From positions 29,244,113-29,308,112 of the forward strand of contig OX453276.1 in assembly GCA_949710005.1 (NCBI GenBank): 64,000 bases of DNA, read 5' to 3'. This DNA is from Ricordea florida. Lineage: Eukaryota > Cnidaria > Anthozoa > Corallimorpharia > Ricordeidae. Positions 18,401-31,500 of this stretch are shown one piece after another (the first letter of the stretch is position 1; the number at the start of each line of letters is the position of its first letter). Below the pieces are notes generated by a model. That model was not told the origin of the DNA. It did no database searches and saw only the letters and a list, made by a program, of their open reading frames with translations. A program made the translations under genes and the position numbers.

Positions 18401-19522
18401 TAGTGGGAACTCTTCGACAACAAGCGCCGTTTGTTGAGAGTGGTTATTCATTCTCGAACTTTCGATTTCGGTCTTTCCCGGAAAGGAAAAATAAAGATGT
18501 GAATGTTACTCATTTTGGTGTTTGCGTCAGGTAGAAGGCACGCGTATTTATTAGTATTCACGCGTCGAATTGACGTGTTACATCTTCATTGCATATCGTA
18601 TTTCTCCGAGTTCTTGCGTGTCTTCTGTACTGGCATAGCCAAGGTCTCTTATAACACTTCTTACCATGAAGCAACTCCGAAACTTCTTAATCGCTATATT
18701 ATTTTCCCAGGAGAAAAGGTAAGGAAGAGCGAACGAAACCAAGTTTGTTTTCTTCTGTTATAGCGAACCCCGAGTTGAGTTTGCCTGCACAGGCGTATAC
18801 CGCTTTTTAGGCGTGTTGCTTGAAGTATGCAAATTCGCGGTTTATTCCTTAAGGCAATAGGAAACATAAGACATCGGTTCCTTGGGATACCTTTAAGAAA
18901 CAGTTTATGTTGGCGACAAATTTAAATAGTAGCGTCAGCAAATGATTAATTTGAATCATTTAAGGGTGCATCGGTTTTCGCTAGGCTTTCGCCATTTGTA
19001 TGTTTTGTTCGTCATTTGTCTCTCGAAACTTATGGTCAGCCTGCGTCAGTCAGATATCAGTGGTTAACAAGAATTTAGGGCATGAATAATCACTTAAATG
19101 TAGGCTTTTTTCCATTACGGGTCAACCATCCCCGGCCAATAATCCTTATTTGAGGGGTGGCTGTAATGAAAAAATAACAAAAAATAATAAATAACCACTG
19201 TGATGGAACCAGTATTTACGTAGGGAAGTCGCAAAGGTCAAATACAGCTCTTAAATATGAATGGCCCCTTGACAACCGGCAAACATTTACCGTCTGTAGT
19301 TAACGCATCGACTTAGAAGAATTTTCCAAACAGTGCGAGTCACCGCCATATTTAGTCCCCATCTTTGTTTCAGTAGAATAAAAACGTGCAGCTGTATCAT
19401 GCATAATCAATTTATGTGAAATTGTTCCCAGACTCCATTGAAGCTCAGAATGGCTCCTGTGATACCAATGAAGAAATATTTTGGTTAGAATGTTAATGCA
19501 ATATGTTTATTTTTATGTACAG
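15413..19522. other. host intergenic / upstream region, no gene recognised
   Basis: No convincing coding exon. It contains a fold-back (15590-15810), a duplicated pyrimidine-rich stretch (about 16040-16260), and near 17290-17380 a segment ending in TTCGAAG-GTAAGT, a good splice donor that could be the non-coding first exon of the mucin-like gene starting at 19523. That link is only a suggestion. Confidence 0.4.
15590..15810. repeat. fold-back repeat
   Basis: Arms of about 45 bp: GGGAGCTTAAGCACG..TTTTTGAGACGCGGACGGCAACCGGAAG from 15590 pairs with its reverse complement ending TTAAGCTCCC at 15810, separated by about 130 bp. No ORF. Confidence 0.7.
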
Positions 19523-22500
19523 ATGGAGAAAATCGTCATATCAATGTTTATTGCCTTGGCATGCAGTAAGTATTGTTGAGTTCATGATTGAAGAATATCA
19601 GTTGTGATACCTTATTATTGGTGTAGAAAAAAAGAAATGTAAAAGTTTGTTGATATCTTTGTTTTTTTTTTCCAGTGGTTGCAATCAGCTCTGCACAGTC
19701 ACCCTGTAAGTTTGTTGTACTTGATAATAGTAACAATTTATGGTATTGATTTGATATTGCTTTTATCCGTACATTTTACAGTGTTTTTAAATGACCATTA
19801 TACAAACAACACCAGCCAATCGCAACAGACATTCATTCTTAAATGAACCAATCATAGCTTGTCATCATTAGTTGGTGCCAGAAGACCATCACAGAGTGGT
19901 AACAAATATAAGTTTTGCTTCTAGCTAGTTAAAAAAGGAGCATAAAATTATGTGGGCAGTCACCAAGGGAAGCAGTGCAAAACAAAAGCAACAATAGTGA
20001 ATGTCAGTACTGGGAGTTAAAATGGGCCTTCAAATTAACCCTTTTACTCCTGGGGGCCTCATAGGCCTCATGGCCTGTTATCCCTGGAGCTAATTAGAGT
20101 AGTCACACAAAATATTCACCAAAAACCAAAACATGCATGCTCAGTAGAATTTGGGGCCTTTATCAACCAAACTGTATAGTTGAAATTATTGTTGAAACAT
20201 TGTTCATTTAAATGGAAAGCTGCAAACACACATAGGAAGAAAATTGCTGAAGTAAAGTCACTCGAAACTTCATGTTCATTAAAAAATTAGAATTTGCCGC
20301 CATATTACCGCAGTCTGAGTTCCAAGCTTCTGCTAGGTCAAAAGACCACATTACAAGTTTATTTCTTTATAATGGACACTAAAAAGAGAATAAATGGCAT
20401 ATTCTGTTTGTAGTGCTTTGTTAGCAAATAACATCGCTGAACATTTCTCAAAACGGCAGTCATTAAGCAGAGCGGCATTTGTAAAGCGCGGGTTCCCAAC
20501 TTGTGTTGTTTAGATGCAAATAGTGGCTGATTTCTTCGAATCTATTTTTCGGCATGACTCGCTTTTTACAGTGGAACCCTGCCTTACGGCCACCTCGTTA
20601 TTACAGCCACTTTTGTTTGTCCCGGCAAAATGCCCATACATTTTCTTATAATAAAACCCCGTTAATGCGGCAACCCCATTAATACGGCCAACGGCCACAT
20701 TTTGAAAACCCTGGAACCTGTACAATCCTTTATAATTTTACCCCGCTAATACAGGCTGTTGAACCAAACAAAACAAATACAGTACTCGGGAAACAATGTT
20801 GAATGATAGTCTTTTATTCAAAATGCCTGTAACTTGTCATGTCATTGACTTGTGTGGTTTTGTGGTAAACTAATGCCTGAAAAAGAAATAAACTTAAACA
20901 GGAGCATCCGCTTAGCTAAATCACAAAGCGATTAAGTCATTGTGCTGTAGTAAAAAAGAGAATAAATAGCACAGTTTTTAACACGGCTTGCTTTTTTGTT
21001 GGATCGCTTTAACTTAGCTTCCCTCCTCTTTGTGAACTTCTCTTACAGGGAGATTGTTCTCGAGGTCCAATAGATTTGCTTGCAATTTGATGTGGCTCTG
21101 CTGCCCCGTAAATCTGTAAACGCAAGGAACTTCCATGCCATATCCGCCGCCTCGGTACTGATAGTACTGTATGTTTGCAATCGTGATGTTTATTAAAGAA
21201 CAGTTGTTCAGAAGTACAATTGTGATATGTATCTGTCAAGACGTCACTTGAAGTAGACCAGTCATGACATTTGACCCTACCCTGTTAATACAGTCACCCC
21301 GTTAATACGGCCAAATTTCTATGGCCCGTCGGTGGCCGTATTAACGGGGTTCCAGTGTACCTTCATTGCCCATAAAAGTGTCTGATGACCAGTAGTCGGC
21401 GACTTTGGGAAGAATATTCATCTCCATAATAACGCACATTCCAAAGTAAGATTTCGCTTTGGTCACGTCAAGCCATCAAGCAAGGCGTTGTTGGTTGTCG
21501 GCTAATTTTTGGCAAGCATAGCAATTTGTCTTCTCCACGATTTTGTCGAAGAGATCCTCCCCAGACATAAATGTAGAAAAGTCATCAGCTTTTGGGTTGG
21601 CTCCAACATCTACAACGATTCCCGATCGTGCTGAAAATTCGTCAACAACGTTACTGAGGTCAGCCGTCCATTGCTGTGGTTCTTTATTGTCGCTCTCAGC
21701 AGCTTTTTCGTTGCCAATTTCTTCATCGCTTTCCTTACCATCTTCATCAATGCCTTCAAAATCTATATCAGAACTATCTCCTATATCTCCAGTGTCTTCT
21801 TCATCGGAATCTCCAAAAATCGCCCTCTATTCTTCGAAACTTACATCTAAAGGATCTACTCACGTCGCCATAATTTTCCCACTTAGGTTGTTATCAACTT
21901 GGAGCTGATAAAGCAAATTTCTGCCACAAAGGAGGTTTCTTTGCTTTATCAACTCCAAGTTGATAATAAACTGTGGTTTTACCCGCTTGCGGACAACAAT
22001 GCACAAACGTTTCCTTGATAGAACGCTTTGTGACTGACACCATGTTTGTGTGCTTCGTTCATGATGTAAGACAAAATTCGCATCTCTCTATCTCTTCCTC
22101 GGGAGGCATTTGTTATGCGCAGTAACCGCAATATGATTGGTCAATATCTCAAAAACAATAGACAAACATTTGGTGAGCATGCATTCTTTATTGGGGAGGG
22201 GAGAGAAGCTTAAAGTAATATCGTTTTTTGGCCGGTCCAGGAATAACAGCGCATTTCCGGCCAGCCAGTTTTGGCTGGTTCAGGAGTGAAAATGTTAATC
22301 TCATCTCACAGCAAAATGTTTATGGTGCATTTCTGTGGACATCATGACCTGTGATAATAGGGACAAAGAATAGAATTAAGATTTCCCTGAACAGTCTTTA
22401 CTTATATTATCTCTGAGCATTATTTGTACACATTTTAGCCCTTAATATCCTCTAAGGCAGAATTTTCAATAAGAATTGTTGCAGCAGGAGAATTGTGTTA

Positions 22501-25500
22501 AGTAACAGGAGAATATTCTGAAAGTGCTCCATGTTTGAATTAAAAACTAACTGGTCATCTTAATTTGACCGGAGAATTCTTCGTAGTAGCCAGAAAATTC
22601 TCTGATCTCCAAAATTGCCTAATAAACACCCTGCTAAGGGGCAACCATTTATTTAATGGGTGGACATTGTGGAAGACAAAAGAGAAATAAACCATGTGAA
22701 AAGACAAGGAGAATGCACTAGAATCTTAAAAGGTTGTTCTGTCAAGTGTTGACTGAAAAAATTACATTAACAGTTACAAAAAGTTAACTTTTGGTTAGGA
22801 TAAACTCTTAATACACTTGAATTATGTTGATCATTTGTGACCCTCCACGGGAAAACGTACACTAGCGCTTATCCGTTAAACGGGCAAAAACTAACGGATG
22901 GCTAACGGTCAAGAAAGCTTTCTAACAGCTTACGGCTAATGGATAGCCGCTAACGGCTTACAAGTGATGGCTAACGGATAGCCGCTTACGGCCAACGGAT
23001 TACAACTGACGGCTAACGGATAGGCGCTAACGGCCAATGGCTTACAACTAACGGCTAACGGATAGGCACCAACAGCTAACGGATTACAACTAACGGCTAA
23101 CGGCTTTTAACTAACGGCTAACGGATGGTCCCTAACGGCTAACGGTTCAATGAATAACTGAGAGCAGGAAGGCTTATGAGACCTAGCGACTCGGTTTCAA
23201 TAGCATCCATGAAGATGTTTTTATGACTTCAGAACTCACATTCGGCAATCAAATGGTAAATCTAAGGATCCGACACCAGGCTGTGATGAAGGGCTTTTAC
23301 GGTTTACACTATCACACCATCAATAAAAAAGTCCAAGCAATAGCTCTGGTCTCGAAATTACGACAGCTACATGACTTGTACGGTCGCCTATGGGAGTAAA
23401 ACTTCTTTCTTGGAGACCGAAAATTTGGGTCTAGTCGCCACTTTGGCGACTGTTTTCGTGTGGTAAATAAAAGACTAAAAGTGAGATACAATTTCGTAAG
23501 TCTCGTTTCTGGTTTTGCTACAAAATGAATTGATCAAAATCATGTTTACCTTCAAATGATAGCTTTTAATCACCTTCAAATCACTACCGATCGCAAACTC
23601 GAGAAAACAAGTCATTATTGCAGTTTCTTCACGGCGATCGTGGGCGCAATATTAATTTTGTTTGAAAGGCCGCTGAATGTAAAAGCATTCTGTTGTCGGG
23701 ACTGCCGTTCCTTTCGACGCACATGCTTTCTTTCATCCGGAATGAATTATTTATCTGCAGGGAAAGAAACACGAAACGATTTTCGTAATTTGCTGCTGTC
23801 CAGTAAATGCCAGCTAGGAAGCAAGATCGTTGTTGGAGAGCAAGAAACAAGAGTTCCAAGATGAAACGTGTCAAGATGGCGTCACACATCGGTCGCACAC
23901 CTTTTGAGCTTCTGCCGTTTTTGCGCTTTTCTTTATAATTATCTACCTCAGTTTCACTCATTTGGCTCAAGCTGAACTAACGTTTAACAGGCCAGTGTTC
24001 TGGAACAAGGTGCTGTATGTTCTGAAAGCTCTTTAAGTCCCAAGTTTTTTTCTTTGTCGATCGTGTTTTCATGTGTTATGTTGTTGGCAAGTTGTTCCGT
24101 CTGGCCCGTCCTCCGACGTTATTCTTCAATAGATTTCTACTGCTTTCCACTATCTCGATTGCTTGGCGAATAATATTAATGCCTCTGACAGAACTTTATT
24201 GTAATCTGCAAGCTGGTCTGCTAAAGGCTCCCATGGCTGTTGCTGATAACTAACTCATGTGCAAACGACTCTAACACTGTCTTAACTGCTGTCTTCTAAC
24301 GGTTCTACTAATGGCTCTAACGGTTTGCTGCTAACGTCTAACACTTGGGCTAACGGCTCTAACGCTTTGTTGTCATCTTCTAACGGTTCTACTAACGGCT
24401 CTAACGGTTTGCTGCTGACGTCTTGCGCTTGGGCTAACGGCTCTAACGCTTTCAAGAGATCTTTCTAACGGATGATTAACGGATGACTAACGCTTTTGTC
24501 CGTTTAACGGATAAGCGTTAGTGTACGTTTTCCCGTGAAGGCCGGTCACATTTGCAATGATTTTCTTTCAGAATCTAGATTGTAAGTTTCTAAGAAGACA
24601 TTAAACGATGCAATATTTTAAAACTTAATAGGTTTTTTAATAATTTAGTCTATTATTTGTTACTCAAGTTGATTGTATGTGATATGTTGTCAATGTGCAA
24701 GTTTTATGTTGACTTTGTTTACAATTTTTTCTTCTGATGCAGCACCCTCGCCAAGTGTGAATGAAAGTAAGACTTGAATGTTGCTGTCTAATTCCCTTCA
24801 CTTTTTTGTGAACATTTCATTGTGAATTTCACCTGTGCTTGTCCCCCATCAGCATCTGTCATTGCTCAAAAATTCTGAACAGTTTTTATTTTTTTTTTAG
24901 CATCTTCAGCCATGCCTCCCACTGAAAGTAAGTGTAAAAACAGTATGGTTAGTCAATGTGTGATGGCTTAGAAGCTGAAAAAGACTAAAATGGTAATATT
25001 GAACATTGCTCTGTCTAATTCAAAGGTGCAACATCACATTATTTTACAATGGATGTATAAATATAATAAACTCAAAAGCAATTTATATGGTAAAAAACAC
25101 CCTTCCAATTCCATGAGGTGCATGGTTACAAAATGCAGCCTTAAACGCATATGCTTTTTCTACCCAGCAACAGTGCTTCTTAGGAACTTTTTCCATTGTC
25201 AAATAGAGGCTGTGGCCACATTAACTTAAAATAGGCAAGCATTGCATGCATGTGGCTACTGCATTTATTAAGTTTATTCGGACCTTTTTGCCATACCTAT
25301 CACCTTTCCTTGACTTCATTATTTTTACGTATTCTCTTCTGAGTTGAAAAATAAATCGATATAAAAGTTACAAAATATGAACTCTGGTGTCTTTCCTTTA
25401 GGAATGTCATCCAAATATAGGCCGGCCGCTGTAAATTTGTTGATCCTAGGCTGATTTACACCACAATTCATTGCAGGGAGTGAATTGTATTGTGCATTGT

Positions 25501-28500
25501 GATTGGCTAAATACTAGGCATAAGCTGATTGGCTCCCTCACTCACTCGGTCACTCATTTTGGCTCCTGTATTATTTCATATGCAATAGCCAAAACAATTG
25601 ATCATTGTGGAGTACCTTGATTGTGTGGATTTAAAAAAGTTCAATGATCTTACTGCTAATTGTATGGCACTCAATTGTAAGAATTGCCACTTGGATCTTG
25701 GGGGGTGAAGATGTTGGATAAATAAACCACCTGGGTGGCTCAGTAGAGACATTTACGGGATGATGGTGTGACACCCACTAGGTACTACAGAAGCTTCTCC
25801 AGATATGGCAGAGTAATATTAGCAGAAAGGTATTATGCTCAGATGTTCCCTAACCTTGTGCACATGAAATTTGAAGAAAATCTGCCAGGTGAAACAGTGT
25901 CAGACAGGTTTTATACGTGTTTGACTTGTAAGAGCTGTTGTCTGCAAATATTGAGAATCCAAAGTCGACAGCCGCAAAAATTTCAATTTTCCGATATTTT
26001 GCCCAGATAACCCCTACAGTGAGTTACTTTCGAAAAACCTTTTCAAAAGTCGTAAGTGCCTTATTTTTTGAAATCCGGGAAAGTTTGAAAAATGTCATTT
26101 TCGTTTCTTGCTGCGGGGGAAAAAATGGAAATTTATGGCATTTTCATTTCGCTTGTACAGAACAATGCACTAACATCTCTAACTGTTATTTTGGCAGATT
26201 ATTGCACATGTCTTGTACTTTAAAAAACACAAAATAATAATGCGACAGTGCTTGCCATTTCAAATTTTTTAGCTGTTCTTAGCTCATTCTGCCAACCACA
26301 GCAGGAAACGAAAATGGTGTTTTTCTAACTTTCTAGTTTTCAAAAAATAAGGTGCCCCAGGATTTTAATAGTATTTCAAAAATAACTCACCATGGGAGTT
26401 GCGTATGCAAAATATTAAGAAATCTAAATTTTTGTGACCGACTGCAGATTCTCGATATATAGACATCGGCTCTTGAGCAAATTTCTTACCAAATTGCTAT
26501 TCTTAATTTTGTTATTGCCAGGTCAGTCTCCTACAACACCAGAGTCCTCACCTACTCCATGTGAGTAACAAAAATTATTTACTCATGACCTTAAACCCTT
26601 TAACCCCTGAGATCAAACTCTTAATTCTTCTAACTGATCTCAATACATCTCTCATTATATCACTGTGGAGATTTTAATGTTATATCAACAAAAACCTATA
26701 CGAGTTTTCAGATTGCATATTCTCATGAGCTCCATGGTTGCCTTGGTAGTAATATGTTTAAGGGAAGATGCATGTTGGTCACTCTCGGGGAGTAAAGGGT
26801 TAAGCCTAACCCATTTCCATACTTCATACAATCTTGAAAAGGTCATTAATTTAAGCTGGTGTTTTGAAAGATCCTTGAAATTTAGTCTTCTTTCTATACT
26901 CTGACTCTACTAGTAAATTGAATTAATGATTTTAAGGAATGTTCATCTTTGACTATTAATACAAAAAGAAGTAGCCAAACATATCAATGAAAATGTGAAC
27001 TTGTACATGGAAAACTTTTAATCTTGGCCTCAACTTCATACAAAATCTGAGAAAATGCATTGTTGCATTCGGAGTGCGTCATTGGGCCTTAGGGTGTTTG
27101 GACACCTTTAAATACTAAGACCACCCCTGTGGATGCATAAATAATTTAAAGCATATAAACCATGTACTTATAATATTCATATTAACAATGACTCTATTTT
27201 TCCCATACGCAAAGTTGATTTATCCAAGAAAATGCATAACAGAGAATTCTTGTTGGTGTATTTTTATTTTTAACATCAGTTTAAGGTATTCCTGGAGGCT
27301 AAAGTGACTCTTTCGGATTGCCATAATTTTTTTTCAGCTAATAGGCAAGCTCAACATGAACTCGCATGCAAAGTTTCAGGTTGATACAACCAAACTCTAC
27401 CGAGATATAGGCGAGCGAATTTTTGTTTCTAGGGCTGATTTTGCGGGAAAAGTAGGACACCATGCTGCGCCCAAAACACCATCATCTTGCTTTGGAATTC
27501 CCGAAGGATGATCTGGTTGACAGATCGCTGACATATAACTATGTCATCCGATACAAAAGATAATAGGCCTACGCGGACTCCCCTCGTGAGTTGTGGTAGC
27601 GATGCATTTTAGCCTTCTGTCAAATCTTTGCTGTAACGAGCGTATCTTTAAGAGATTTGCCTCTCGTGTATGATATAATGGGAGGCTTTGTATAGATGCT
27701 TTTCAGCAACTGCTGGTTTTGTATGACAACCCAGTTTTTCATTAAAATTTTCTTTAAGTCATGCACTGTTGGGTGATACGTCGTGACAAATGGCAAAACT
27801 CTCATTTGAGTCTTTTTTCTTTGTTGGAGTGCCAACTTTCTGTCTTCGAAGCAGACTCCTTTTAGGGACCTCTCAATGAAGTAATTAGGGTATCCTTGCG
27901 TTTTGAGGCGTAGTTTGAAGTTTGAGAGGCACTCTTCCGAGTCTGTGAAGAGTTTTTTCTGAGGAGTCGTGTTGCTTCGCCTTTGATAAAACCTCGTTTT
28001 ACACCCGGAGGGTGACATGAGGTGAAATGCGGGTATTGGAAGGTTTCTGTCGGCTTGTAGTGGGTCCTGATGTCCAGGATAGAGTCAGTTTGAATTCTAC
28101 CCCTTTTGTATACTATTGTGTCGAGGAAAGTGATTTCCCTCTCTGAAAAATTTGATGGTTCAGAGAATACAATGTTGTGACTTTAACACGTTTATTTGTG
28201 TTGCTTACATGTGTTGACACAATATTCGTGAGTTCCAGGAGCCTTTTCTCCAATTCAGCTAGTTTTACATTGTCATTGTTTACAATGTTTGACGCCGATT
28301 GCGACTCAAAACGACTCTGCCTATTTACATTTTGCAATTGTTTTCGTTGGTGTTACGAGTCAGTGGTCTGGGTTGCGATGGTGGAGGTGAATCCTCGGTG
28401 GCATCATTTAGTTTGTCCTCTGACATGTTTTCTTCGTTGTCCGAAAGTGGACAGTACGAAGGTGTTTTTGGTACTGTATAACAGACATCCTCGTCACCAG

Positions 28501-31500
28501 GTGTATTTGGTCCGAGGTATTGAAGTAATTCGTTGTCTGAAATCATAGTTGCTTCGGCAGGACCGCTCGGCGGGTTTCGATTGTTTACGAATCAGACTGT
28601 TGAGCTCGATGTCGTTTGCCGTTCTTCAATTGTCCATCCTTCGTTTCTCAACTTTTCAAAATCTAAACGGATTCTTGCTTTCGAACCATAACCTCGGGCT
28701 TCGTGAGCCTTTTCCGATGCTTTTTTCCTGCTTATAGACATTTTCGTTTTGGGCATTGCGGAATCTTCGTAATATACGTTCTCCTACTTTGCACAATACT
28801 TTTCGTCGCTACATGGGGTTTCGGGCTGTCAACACTGAAATTCGAGGTGCTGTTGCTATGGTGAGGTGTCAATGTTTACTATCCCTGCATCTGATTGGTT
28901 TCGCGGGAAAAATAGGGGCACGCGAAAGGCGTAAAAGGCCAAATATGGGGCTCTATTTTGCGTTTTACCGCTGCAAACGATTATTAAAGACTCGGGCAAG
29001 ATGGCTGCCATCGAATACAGCACAGTATTTGGTCTCCTAATCAATTTCTCTTCAATTTGCGGATAATTTTTGGACGTAAATGGCCTACAAATTTTGAGGA
29101 GAGCCTTACCAGTTGTAACTTCTTTGTGTGGTTTCGGCAGAAAGACTTGAAACTTGGAGGATATGAAATAAACATATATACGAATATTTCCTTGGCAGCA
29201 CGTCAGTTCTTCTCAGATATATGAATGGTGGTGGCTCCACGAAATTCACAGACAAGAGATATCAGATTATGCGCCTTAAAATATTCTGGTTTTTCTTAAT
29301 TTTGACGCACTGCCAAAGCAATGTAGAGAATATTGATGTGCATCGTTTGGCCGAAGGTTATGCCCAATGGATAAATTTTACTCAAGATTTTTAAGAAAGT
29401 GTGATGTGACATGGTTACGACCACGCCCACATATACGTCAAATTCCAGAAATACTTTACATTCTTTCTAAGAAAAAACAATTTTGTCAGAATGTACTTGA
29501 GATGATTATTCAATGGTGTTAATATGGCAGACTTTGCGTAAATATATCTTAGAAAATCCGTACAAACGATATCAAACAAAAATGCCTAAAATAGCCTCCA
29601 GGAATACTTTAACTTAAATCCTGAAGATGACGGAGTTAACATTATTCAGAAAATGAAGTAGTATATAGCAAAAGCCAATGAAGTAAGTTCTGAATTGATC
29701 CCTCGAATCAAAGTCCGCAAGTCATTTTGCTGCCAATGGTTGAGATCAGCAATTTCAAATGGCTCAAGTGCAAAAAGGGTTAAATGTTTTGTTCCATGTG
29801 TATCGACATGAAGAAAAACAATCTGCTTGCCATGTGCAGAACAACGAACTTCTGAAGATGAACACTGGAGCGATTGATGCACAATTGCTACAGATGATGG
29901 AGTTCTGACTTCTCTAATGAGAGCTTTTTAGTTTGAGGGAACCGTTCCATGACGCAGAGGAATAAAGAAACATTAACTCGGCCCTGTAATCGCAGTTTTA
30001 AAAATGGACAGCAACAATGTAATTTTTCACTCTTGTCTTCATCAGCAAATTAAGAGGTGATTGAAATTAATATTTATGAAAGGCCCCCCAAATTCTGGTC
30101 TAGACCCCCAAATATTTGTCCAAGGACCCATACCCAGTAAAACCTGGATGCAACAATGTAAATGATTTCCAGTGTTCTAAAAATCAACCGTTCGCCGTTG
30201 CATCCAACTTCTCGATTTGCAACGCCAACTTTGCGTTGGGGAGATAATAAAATATAGCTTTTGATTAAAGAGCAAGGTGTCCACAAAAGAGGTTGTGAGG
30301 AAAAAAAAACACTTGAAATTTTTTGAAATTTCGCAAAAAGAGCGCTAGAACCCGCTGAATAATTCAATAAAGAGCGTCGAGAAGTTCGGCTCAGTTTTCA
30401 GTACAATATAGCCAGCGGTTTCTAATAGAAGGTACTTCATATAAAGTGCTACATTGTATCTAAGAAAACATCTGTCTAAACTGTACAAGATACAGCAATG
30501 AGCTACCAAGTACATTTATGAACTATAAACCCAGCATTAGCTGTGTAGAGTTTAATTTGATTCATATTAAAAATTCAATTTAACATTGCTTTTTAAAAAT
30601 AAATATATTAATAAGAAAATAATTAATAAATACTATTACAGTCTTAACCAAAAAGATGAAATATTGTGACTAAGTTATTAAACGTATCTTGATTTACCAG
30701 TGTTTTGCATGTCTAAAATGTTCTGAATTGTGCCTCAAAATACTGAAAAATGAGTCTCGGAGAGTCTCGAAATTCAAACTTTTCTGGGGGGGGGGGCATG
30801 CCCCCAGACCCCCCCATAGAGGGCAAGGCCCTTTGAGCATTGCAATGCCTACTACTTTCAGTGCAACTTCTACTTTGAATAGTTGTGAAAACACTGATTT
30901 CATAAACAAGAAAAGTCTTCTTTGTTTCTTAGGTATTGTACAAACATTGCATTTAATCATGTGCTGGCATAGCCAGGATTCCATACATCTTGCCAGCTTG
31001 TTGAACCAAGCATAAGTGAAAAATATGGCACACTGTGCCGTTCCATAGTACATGGCTAATTACTCGGGCTACCTGCAAGGGAGGCCGAGTCTAGGTTTCG
31101 GTTTTCTATCCATCTATCTATAGCATAGATGCCAACACCAAAAATTTGAAAAGCGGGAGATTTATGTATCAAAGCGGGAGAGTCGGCATCTCTGGTTCCG
31201 TCTCGTGTATTCTCATCGTTTATTGGCTTAAAAGCTGCTCCAATAGGAAAATTGTTTATATCATTGTGCAGATAGCGCGTTCGATTTTATCTAGTGGGAG
31301 TGTGACACAAAAAGACAAGGAGGAAGTCTGTTTTATTTTTTACTAAGTAGTCAATATTTATAGTGGACATAAAAGAGGGAGATTTATGTATCAAAGCGGG
31401 AGACGAGGCAAAAAAGCGCAAGTCTCCCGCCAAAAGCGGGAGAGTTGGCATCTCTGCTATAGTCATGTCATGATTTTATATGCTGACGTAATGCATGCAG

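Larger units (their letters stand above)
20039..22294. mobile_element. piggyBac-like element, degraded, TTAA-flanked
   Basis: Flanked by TTAA at 20035-20038 and 22295-22298, with imperfect terminal repeats (CCCTTTTACTCCTG left; the reverse complement CATTTTCACTCCTG right). It encodes a broken piggyBac transposase on the minus strand and has a Tigger-like element inserted in it. It lies in intron 2 of the mucin-like gene. Confidence 0.75.
27058..30158. repeat. hAT-like repeat, copy A, interrupted
   Basis: Same family as 33620-34500: it starts near CATTGTTGCATTC and ends CCTGGATGCAACAATG. The copy is split by a TTAA-flanked insertion (27295-29608); the sequence before 27290 and after 29613 aligns with continuous sequence in copy B. 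Confidence 0.75.

Noticed and set aside
21543-21908. 121-aa Ser-rich open frame on the plus strand
   Set aside because: Antisense shadow of the acidic N-terminus of the piggyBac transposase.
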